A stretch of 47,805 nt of DNA, taken from the NCBI GenBank assembly GCA_035295125.1, contig DATGJP010000076.1, positions 1 to 47,805 on the forward strand, written 5' to 3'. This document shows positions 41,821-47,805 of this stretch, in pieces. Under the pieces are notes generated by a model. It was not told where the DNA came from. It ran no database searches and saw only the letters and a list, made by a program, of their open reading frames with translations. Source of the stretch: JAICMB01 sp035295125. GTDB lineage: Bacteria; Acidobacteriota; Terriglobia; Bryobacterales; Bryobacteraceae. Numbering within the stretch: position 1 is the first letter of the stretch; each line of letters begins with the position of its first letter. The position numbers and the translations under genes are program-made.

Positions 41821-44052
41821 CTATCCGGTCTTCCAAGAACTGAGCGACCCTGTGTCGACGCTGCCAACCAGCTTGTCGGGCGTGATCGGGACATCGCGAA
41901 CGCGTTTTCCCGTGGCATGATAGACGGCATTGGCGATCGCCGCCGACGTACCGGTAATTCCAATCTCGCCGACACCACGCGCGCCGATGGAGTCCAGCTT
42001 GTAATCCGGAATGTCAATGGCTGAAACATCGATCTCGCCGATGTCAGCATTCACCGGCACGTGATAATCGGCGAGGTTCGCATTCACAGCGCGCCCGTAG
42101 CGCCAGTCGAAATGCGTGACTTCCTCGAGCGCTAATCCTACGCCCCACACGATACCGCCGATGAACTGGCTCTGCGCGGTCTTTCGGTTGACGATTCGGC
42201 CAACGTCGTAGACTGCCACGATTCGGCGGACACGCGTAGTTCCAAAGTCCGGGTCGACGGCCACCTCGGCGAAAATCGCACCGAACGAATGGCACGGGCC
42301 ATCTTGAGGATTGAGTTGCGGCGTAGTATGGGCAATCGCCTCGATAGGATGATTGCCGTTGCGTCGCAGTATGGCAACAAAGTCCTCGGCTTTCCCCGAT
42401 GACGATTTCGCAGACAGGCGGCCCGCTTTGAATTCGACATCCTCTGGCGGGAGGCCATGCAGCGGTGAGCGGCTGTCCGAAACAGCCTGCGCAATCAGCT
42501 TATCGCGAGCTTGTTCGGCAGCCGCCTTCACCGCCGGCATGACGCTGGCGGTCGACATCGAACCCGCTGAAATCGGCGCTTCGGGCAGACTGGTTTCGCC
42601 CAGCTTCGCATCAACGATGGATGGGGAGACACCGAGTACAGCGGCGGCCACTTCGGTCATCAGCGTGTAGTTGCCGGTGCCGATCTCCTGCGTGCCCGAT
42701 GCCACCAGAATGCGTCCGTTAGGCAACAACCGAACCAGTGCCGAAGCAGGGAGATTCTTGCCCGGATAGGTCTCCGTGGCCATGCCCCAGCCAATGAGCT
42801 GATTGCCGTCGCGCATCGAACGCGGCTCGTGACTGCGCTTTGACCATCCAAAGCGATCGGATGCTCTCCGATAGCACTCACGCAGGCTTTTCTCGGTGAA
42901 CGGCTTGCCGCTATGGGGATCGACCTCGGCATAATTCGCGAGCCGCAAGGCCAGCGGATCCATCTTAAGCGCGTAGGCCAGCTCGTCCATGGCTACTTCG
43001 ATCGCAAAGGTTCCCGTTGCCACGCCGGGTGCACGGGTGTAGGTTGGCGTTCCCAGGTTGAGCTGCACTAGGCGCGAGATGGTAGAAATGTTCGGGCACG
43101 CATACATCACACGTGTCGGATAGGCTGCCGATTCGAGGTAATCCTCAATCAACGACGTATTGCTATGCACCTCGTGGCGAATTGCTGTCAGCTTGCCTTG
43201 CCGTGTTGCACCGAGCGTGACGTGCTGATGGGTCTGCGGCCGGGCACCCACAGGCCCGAACATCTCCGGCCTTTCCAGCACCAGCTTCACCGGCCGGTTG
43301 ACCTGCTTAGCAGCCAGCGCCGCGAGGACAAGGTGCGACCACACCTGTCCTTTGCACCCGAACCCGCCACCCGTGAATAGACAGGTTACGTCCACGTTCT
43401 CCTTGGGAATGCCAAAGAGCTTCGAGAGCTTCTCCCTGACGCCGCTGATGTGTTGTGTCGCGTCATGCAGCGTGAGCCGGTCGCCGTTCCATTGCGCGAT
43501 AGTGGCGTGCGGCTCCATCGGGTTGTGGTGATGGATGGGCGTGGTGTAGATCTGGTCGATTTTGACTTCAGCCTGGGCCAAACCACCGTCGACATCGCCC
43601 CAACTCTGGTCGCCGGGTTCGCCATTGTGCGTGCTTGGATAGGAGCTCGGAAATCCGGCACGGAAATCGAGCTTCGCCGGTGTTGCCTGGTATCGCTGTT
43701 TCACCAGTTGAGCGGCGTAGTGCGCCTGCTCCAGTGTTTGCGCCACCACCAGCGCGACCGGCTGGTTGTTATAGAACACGGAGTCGTCCTGCAAAACCGT
43801 AAGCCGCCTTTCGGGCTGCGGGACCTTGAACGCATTCGCAGGCGTGATCACCGCAATCACTCCGGGTGCGCGCTCCGCTTCCGTCGCGTCGATGCGGACA
43901 CGGCCGCTAGGACTCGTGCTCATGACCAGCTTCGCGTATGCCAAGCCTGGTATAGGGAATTCAGCGCTGTACTTCGCGGCGCCGGTCACCTTCGGCTTTC
44001 CGTCGACGCGGCTGAGAGGATCGCCGATCGAGATCGGCATGGAGTCGCTCAT
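41821..44052 (-). CDS. paoC: Molybdenum-binding subunit of PaoABC-type aldehyde oxidoreductase
   Basis: The 743-residue large subunit belongs to the xanthine oxidase family, with IGDPLSRVDGKPKVTGAAKYSAEF at the start, TGGGFGCKGQ (about 228-237) and the catalytic Glu696 in RGVGEIGITG. It holds the molybdopterin cofactor and oxidises aldehydes to acids. The gene order and small-subunit Tat signal match E. coli PaoABC (YagTSR), a periplasmic enzyme acting on aromatic aldehydes such as vanillin and benzaldehyde. The large subunit has no signal of its own, so it is expected to be exported with its partner. The ATG overlaps the FAD subunit stop by 4 nt. No PaoD-like cofactor-insertion gene is in the window. 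Confidence 0.94.
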   Translation of the reverse strand: MSDSMPISIGDPLSRVDGKPKVTGAAKYSAEFPIPGLAYAKLVMSTSPSGRVRIDATEAERAPGVIAVITPANAFKVPQPERRLTVLQDDSVFYNNQPVALVVAQTLEQAHYAAQLVKQRYQATPAKLDFRAGFPSSYPSTHNGEPGDQSWGDVDGGLAQAEVKIDQIYTTPIHHHNPMEPHATIAQWNGDRLTLHDATQHISGVREKLSKLFGIPKENVDVTCLFTGGGFGCKGQVWSHLVLAALAAKQVNRPVKLVLERPEMFGPVGARPQTHQHVTLGATRQGKLTAIRHEVHSNTSLIEDYLESAAYPTRVMYACPNISTISRLVQLNLGTPTYTRAPGVATGTFAIEVAMDELAYALKMDPLALRLANYAEVDPHSGKPFTEKSLRECYRRASDRFGWSKRSHEPRSMRDGNQLIGWGMATETYPGKNLPASALVRLLPNGRILVASGTQEIGTGNYTLMTEVAAAVLGVSPSIVDAKLGETSLPEAPISAGSMSTASVMPAVKAAAEQARDKLIAQAVSDSRSPLHGLPPEDVEFKAGRLSAKSSSGKAEDFVAILRRNGNHPIEAIAHTTPQLNPQDGPCHSFGAIFAEVAVDPDFGTTRVRRIVAVYDVGRIVNRKTAQSQFIGGIVWGVGLALEEVTHFDWRYGRAVNANLADYHVPVNADIGEIDVSAIDIPDYKLDSIGARGVGEIGITGTSAAIANAVYHATGKRVRDVPITPDKLVGSVDTGSLSSWKTG

Positions 44053-45032
44053 GCGACACCTCCAGCGGCGCTCAATGCACGCACTACGGCGCGCTGCGCC
44101 AAGTGCACCTTAAAGGCATTTCCAGGATAGGGGCGTGCTCCCTCCACCGCTGCGCGACCCGCGGTCTCGAACAATTCGACCGCCGGACGTTTTCCCAACA
44201 CCGCTTGCTCCGCCCTTTCCGCCCGCCAGGGTCTATGCGCCACGCCTCCGAGAGAGATCCGGGCGCCGCGAATCGTTCCGCCCTCTACATCCAGCCCCAC
44301 GGCGGCCGAGACGAGCGCGAATTCATAGCTGGCGCGATCCCGAACCTTGATGTAATCACAATGGGCAGCGTAGGGCGATGGCGGCAGATCGATGGCCGTA
44401 ATCAACTCGTCGGGCTTGAGATTCGTATCGAGTTGCGGTGTCTCACCCGGCAGGCGATGGAAATCCGCCATCGCGATGGTTCGTTCGCCGCGTGGCGACT
44501 GAACGCGAATCACGGCGTCGAGCGCTGCCAGCGCCACGCACATGTCCGACGGATGCACTGCGATACACTGCTCGCTTGCCCCAAAAATCGCGTGCATGCG
44601 CTGGAATCCGTGCAAAGCATCGCAGCCCGAGCCCGGAATCCGCTTATTGCAGTGTGCGAACTCAATGTTCATGAAGTACGGACACCGCGTGCGCTGCATC
44701 AGATTGCCGCCATTGGTCGCCAGGTTGCGTAGTTGCGGCGATGCACCCGCGAGGATCGCCTTGGACAGAAGCGGATACTTCTGCCGGACCAGCGGATGAT
44801 TTGCCGTGTCGCTATTGCGCGCCAGCGCTCCGATCCGAAGCCCACCGCCTGGCAATGGCTCAATTGCTGCCAAGGCAACACGGTTAATGTCGATCAGTTT
44901 TCTTGGGCGCTCAACGCCGTTCTTCATGAGATCGATCAGGTTCGTGCCGCCGGCGAGAAATTTGGCATCACCCGAGATCGCGTGCACAGCGCCGAGCGCA
45001 TCGCCCGCGCGTTGAAAATCGAAGGGATTCAT
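44049..45032 (-). CDS. paoB: FAD and [4Fe-4S] subunit of PaoABC-type aldehyde oxidoreductase
   Basis: The 327-residue medium subunit has the FAD-binding FLAGGTNLIDLMK (25-37) and TNGGNLMQR (107-114). Between them and the C-terminal CO dehydrogenase flavoprotein domain is a cysteine insert: Cys117, Cys128, Cys137 and a further Cys156. Such an insert carries an extra [4Fe-4S] cluster in E. coli PaoB and is absent from ordinary xanthine dehydrogenases. Electrons pass from Mo through iron-sulphur to FAD. The start overlaps the small subunit gene by 4 nt and the stop overlaps paoC by 4 nt. Confidence 0.94.
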   Translation of the reverse strand: MNPFDFQRAGDALGAVHAISGDAKFLAGGTNLIDLMKNGVERPRKLIDINRVALAAIEPLPGGGLRIGALARNSDTANHPLVRQKYPLLSKAILAGASPQLRNLATNGGNLMQRTRCPYFMNIEFAHCNKRIPGSGCDALHGFQRMHAIFGASEQCIAVHPSDMCVALAALDAVIRVQSPRGERTIAMADFHRLPGETPQLDTNLKPDELITAIDLPPSPYAAHCDYIKVRDRASYEFALVSAAVGLDVEGGTIRGARISLGGVAHRPWRAERAEQAVLGKRPAVELFETAGRAAVEGARPYPGNAFKVHLAQRAVVRALSAAGGVA

Positions 45033-45700
45033 CCGGCGCTTCCCTGACCCAAGCGGCTTGCCATGCGGACCGCTTGCACGATTCCCGGATACGCCCCGCA
45101 GCGGCAGATGTTGCCGCTCATGCGTTCGCGAATCTCTTCGTCGCTGAGTTCAACGGGCTCTGTGCGTCGTACGTCCGCCGTAACCCAACTCGCATCGCCT
45201 TTGCGCGCCTCGCTGAGTAATGCAACAGCCGAACAGAGCTGGCCGGGCGTACAATAACCACACTGAAAGCCGTCATGCTCGATGAATGCCGCTTGCACCG
45301 GATGGAGCTGACCGCCTCGTGCGAGACCTTCAACGGTGGTGATTTCGTCACCGTCATGGGAAGCCGCCAACGACAGACAGCTATTGATGCGGCGTCCGTT
45401 CACAAGCACCGTACAGGCGCCGCACTGGCCGTGATCGCAGCCCTTCTTGGTTCCGGTCAGGTCGAGTTTTTCGCGCAGCAGATCGAGCAACGTGACACGC
45501 GCATCCAACTCGAAACGATGCGCTTGTCCGTTGATGCGGAGATTAGTTGTAACGCTACTCGAAGCGCCGTCGCTGGTTGCCGAAATCGCTGGTAAGCCAG
45601 CGACCAGACCGCCCGCGACCGAGCCTACGATCGTGAGACATTCGCGGCGGCTGATGTCGCCCTTCTCCCCTCCGCTCTCGTGAGACAACCGAGGTTCCAC
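45029..45700 (-). CDS. paoA: [2Fe-2S] subunit with Tat signal, PaoABC-type aldehyde oxidoreductase
   Basis: The 223-residue small subunit opens with a twin-arginine signal, SRRECLTIVGSVAG (Arg18-Arg19). The first cluster is bound by Cys88, Cys93, Cys96 and Cys108 (GCDHGQCGACTVLVNG), the second by Cys147, Cys150, Cys199 and Cys201 (CGYCTPGQ and ICRCGAYPG). The signal should carry the assembled complex to the periplasm. The annotated start is a GTG at 45700 with GGAG ten bases upstream; this is the least certain point. It is first of the three-gene unit and lies 60 nt after the NlpC-like gene on the same strand. Confidence 0.93.
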   Translation of the reverse strand: MEPRLSHESGGEKGDISRRECLTIVGSVAGGLVAGLPAISATSDGASSSVTTNLRINGQAHRFELDARVTLLDLLREKLDLTGTKKGCDHGQCGACTVLVNGRRINSCLSLAASHDGDEITTVEGLARGGQLHPVQAAFIEHDGFQCGYCTPGQLCSAVALLSEARKGDASWVTADVRRTEPVELSDEEIRERMSGNICRCGAYPGIVQAVRMASRLGQGSAG

Positions 45701-45760
45701 ACTAGATAGACTCCAGCACGGAGTTTCGGTTGCCTGTCACGAGGAGAGCGAAGCGGGAGC

Positions 45761-46660
45761 TCAGGCCTTGGTCTTGAGCTTTCCAATCTTGACGTACATC
45801 TTCTTGGCCGACGATCCACCGCGCCATACCAGGAACACCGTACCGGTGCGCGTTGCCTTGTTGCCCTCTTTTTGAACACTCTTGATGATGTACTCCGAAG
45901 TCACTGGTCCGCCGCCTGATCCCCCGATATCAGCCGCGGTAGACTCCGATACCGTCAGATGCACGCCATCCGGTCCTTTGGATAAGATGCCCGGATCGGT
46001 AATCATGATGTGCCCCGCGCCGCCTGGTCCATGGCCGTGATCGTAGATGTCGCCTGTTTCCGAACAGAAAACAAACAGGCAAATGGATTGGTTGCCGTTT
46101 CCGAACTCGGCCATGCTGTAGACAGGATCGGTGGTGTCTATAAACAGGTCCTTAATCAATGAGTCCGGTCCGGGATGCCGCTCGTTGTTCTGGTTCCACC
46201 AGTCGTACATCTTGAAAGCAACTCGTTGCAGGTAGTTGCCGACGAAGCCATTACAATCGAGACCGATGAAGTTATACTCGTTCTGCGTTCCGACACCTCC
46301 GGCGAACTGTTGCACCGTCGATTTGTTCTGGCGATACCTGTACAGGAGCTGAATGGTAGCTTGAACCTGTTCCGGCGACCCTTTGCCCGCGAATGGCCAG
46401 CGGAACAGGTTTGAAAGCTGCGTGTGGTTCAGGACATCACTGGTGGAATCTTTGCCTTCGATGGTCTTGACCCTGACCTTACTGCCTTTCGATACCTTGG
46501 GGCTCACGTCAGCCCATAAAGGTGCTTTAAACGGACTTGTCCCCAGATGATATTTCTTCACATGGACGGGTGTCCAGGCGCCTTGATCGACGTCGCTTTG
46601 CGGCGGCACGACGAAGACGTTCAGATCTGTGTAAAGCTTGAGGAACTCGCTAGGTTTCAT
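45761..46660 (-). CDS. NlpC/P60-like protein of unknown function, no signal peptide
   Basis: The 299-residue protein has a segment GLDCNGFVGNYLQRV with Cys136 that resembles the DCSGFV nucleophile motif of NlpC/P60 cysteine peptidases. A later GGAGHIMI with His217 resembles their HVGIY strand. The about 80-residue separation suits the papain-like fold, with an insert at 155-205. No signal peptide or TM helix is seen, unusual for this group, whose members cut cell-wall peptides; a cytosolic transglutaminase- or acyltransferase-like role is possible. The ATG at 46660 has a nearly ideal GGGAGGAGGT nine bases upstream, and I reject a longer frame back to 46792, which overlaps the amidohydrolase. 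The family call is by motif only. Confidence 0.75.
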   Translation of the reverse strand: MKPSEFLKLYTDLNVFVVPPQSDVDQGAWTPVHVKKYHLGTSPFKAPLWADVSPKVSKGSKVRVKTIEGKDSTSDVLNHTQLSNLFRWPFAGKGSPEQVQATIQLLYRYRQNKSTVQQFAGGVGTQNEYNFIGLDCNGFVGNYLQRVAFKMYDWWNQNNERHPGPDSLIKDLFIDTTDPVYSMAEFGNGNQSICLFVFCSETGDIYDHGHGPGGAGHIMITDPGILSKGPDGVHLTVSESTAADIGGSGGGPVTSEYIIKSVQKEGNKATRTGTVFLVWRGGSSAKKMYVKIGKLKTKA

Positions 46661-46669
46661 TTTTTGGTT

Positions 46670-46679
46670 ACCTCCTCCC
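46670..46679 (-). promoter_or_regulatory. Strong Shine-Dalgarno site GGGAGGAGGT
   Basis: On the minus strand this purine block lies nine bases before the ATG at 46660 and contains GGAGGT, full complementarity to the 16S rRNA tail. It is the best ribosome binding site in the window and fixes the start of the NlpC-like gene. Confidence 0.75.
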
Positions 46680-46754
46680 GGGGCTCTGAGGCCCCCATTT
46701 GGTTTAGCGAGATTTCCGGGGATATTTCTCAAGACTGCGCAACTTTTTTTTGCG

Positions 46755-47805
46755 TCAGTGAGCGGGCGTTGCGCTGAAGACGACTTCTCCATCCACGAGC
46801 GTCATCGAGCACTTGAGATCTTTGACATGATCCGTTGGAATTGAATAGAGATCGCCGTCCCAGACCGCTATGTCTGCACGCTTCCCAACCTCCAGCGTGC
46901 CGATCTTGCGTTCCAGGAACATCTGGCGCGCACCCCAAGCGGTGTAACTCCGCAGCGCTGTGTGGACATCCACGGCTTCAGCCATTCCGAATGGACGCAG
47001 ACCGTGAATGCCCTTGGCCGTCTCCCGCGCCATGGATGCCCAGAGACCATAACGCGCCGCAATGGGGGTCACGTTGTAGTCCGAACCGCCCGACCAGAGA
47101 ACGCCGCGCGACTGTAGTGTCTTCAGTGGCTCCAGTCTCGCGCCGCGTACCGGTCCATAACTTGCGGCGTAGATGTCGCCAATCCACCAGAGAAACCCAG
47201 GCTGCATCTCGGGGTAGCCGGCATCGTATTTCCGCTGCAGGTTGGCCATCACGTCTATCGCGTGGTCGGTCGGAAGATTCGCGTGAATGATGCTGTGGCG
47301 CAGCCCGGGATGTGGCTGCTCCTGCTCGACCAGCGCGTAAGTGTCGACCACCCAGTCCATGGCGCGATCCCCGACGGCATGCGTCCCCACCGGAACGCCG
47401 CTTTGATGAAAGAGGCGGACCATATCGCGGTACACAGCCGGGTCTGTTAGTGGATACCCGCGATTGCCCTTATCCGGATTCTTCGCGTCACGCAGCCAGT
47501 CGTCGTAAACCCATCCTGTGCGGGCCCCGCCGGACCCATCCATGTAGATCTTCGCGCCGCACGACAGCAGCCGGTCATTGCCCAGGCTTTGCGGCAGCCG
47601 TGGAACCGCATTGATCTCGGCGAGTGCCTGGCGAGCGGAATCCACGGTGGACCCGGCGTGCCACAGGACGCAGATGCGCTCCTTGAGCCGCCCTTCGTCG
47701 AATAACGACTTGTACGACTTCCAATGGATTTGATAAATGTCCGGGTCCTTCACGGCCGTCATGCCTTCGCTGAGCAGCACACCCTGGATGTGAAGGATGC
47801 CTTGC
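46755..47805 (-). CDS. Amidohydrolase, YtcJ-like (partial, 5' end outside window)
   Basis: At least 350 C-terminal residues of an amidohydrolase family 3 enzyme are present; the frame runs open through the right edge. Metal-site features are CGAKIYMDG (possible carboxylated lysine), GTHAVGDRAMD, HSIIHANLP and the aspartate in SGGSDYNVTP. The C-terminus GKRADIAVWDGDLY is typical of the family's metallo-dependent hydrolases, which release amides, formyl groups or cyclic ureides; substrate is unknown. The listed frame begins with a GTG at 47780, but upstream codons (LHIQG) continue the domain, so the true start lies beyond the window. It precedes the NlpC-like gene by 94 nt on the same strand. 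Confidence 0.92.
   Translation of the reverse strand, partial: QGILHIQGVLLSEGMTAVKDPDIYQIHWKSYKSLFDEGRLKERICVLWHAGSTVDSARQALAEINAVPRLPQSLGNDRLLSCGAKIYMDGSGGARTGWVYDDWLRDAKNPDKGNRGYPLTDPAVYRDMVRLFHQSGVPVGTHAVGDRAMDWVVDTYALVEQEQPHPGLRHSIIHANLPTDHAIDVMANLQRKYDAGYPEMQPGFLWWIGDIYAASYGPVRGARLEPLKTLQSRGVLWSGGSDYNVTPIAARYGLWASMARETAKGIHGLRPFGMAEAVDVHTALRSYTAWGARQMFLERKIGTLEVGKRADIAVWDGDLYSIPTDHVKDLKCSMTLVDGEVVFSATPAH

Noticed and set aside
46680..46696. GC-rich hairpin between amidohydrolase and NlpC-like genes as a terminator
   Set aside because: On the minus strand it is followed by the purine-rich ribosome binding site rather than Ts.
46661..46792. 44-residue N-terminal extension of the NlpC-like protein
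   Set aside because: It overlaps the amidohydrolase gene and ignores the excellent Shine-Dalgarno site before 46660.
1..47805. CRISPR arrays, prophage or toxin-antitoxin modules
   Set aside because: No regularly spaced repeats, integrase, phage structural genes or recognisable toxin pairs were seen.

Overview
The window reads as a high-GC soil-type bacterium, most likely an Acidobacteriota member of the Solibacter/Bryobacterales kind. The pointers are an orphan duplicated MacB/FtsX permease of the type expanded in acidobacteria, an ECF sigma factor paired with a membrane Ser/Thr kinase carrying TPRs, many two-component proteins, and short tightly packed operons. This is inference from gene content; no rRNA marker is present. 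The left edge cuts a tRNA (probably Ser) and the right edge cuts an amidohydrolase.

Layout. 1-4.5 kb: tRNA end, a chloroperoxidase-type alpha/beta hydrolase, an orphan permease and a secreted protein of unknown function. 4.6-12.0 kb (minus): four end-overlapping signalling genes, in transcription order receiver, giant hybrid kinase, receiver, CHASE3 kinase. 12.2-16.7 kb: a PilZ protein with an unusual C-terminal domain, a convergent penicillin-acylase-family hydrolase and a receiver-PP2C phosphatase. 16.9-22.5 kb: a compact catabolic operon (Tat-exported carboxylesterase, two-subunit CoA-transferase, protocatechuate 3,4-dioxygenase beta and alpha subunits, a MetE-like zinc protein). It is bracketed on both sides by related palindromic repeats and followed by a GntR/FCD regulator with palindromic candidate operators. 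23.7-36.2 kb: an MdtABC-type RND efflux system with outer-membrane factor, running with 12-nt gaps into an ECF sigma factor and a TPR Ser/Thr kinase. 36.4-41.7 kb: a PiT phosphate permease, a DUF2383 four-helix protein, a membrane WD40-like protein, an ankyrin-like membrane protein and a 94-residue exported protein. 41.8-47.8 kb (minus): amidohydrolase, an NlpC/P60-like protein and a PaoABC-type aldehyde oxidoreductase.

How they work together. The 16.9-22.5 kb unit fits the beta-ketoadipate route: the esterase would release an aromatic acid, PcaHG opens the ring and the CoA-transferase activates 3-oxoadipate. The cycloisomerase, decarboxylase, lactonase and thiolase are not in the window. The MdtABC pump followed by sigma factor and kinase may couple export of toxic compounds to envelope signalling. 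The Pao-type enzyme would oxidise aromatic aldehydes in the periplasm. Items I rate as most worth testing are the PilZ plus replication-relaxation-like fusion, the repeat-bracketed catabolic operon with its MetE-like protein, the efflux-sigma-kinase array, and the cytosolic NlpC-like protein.
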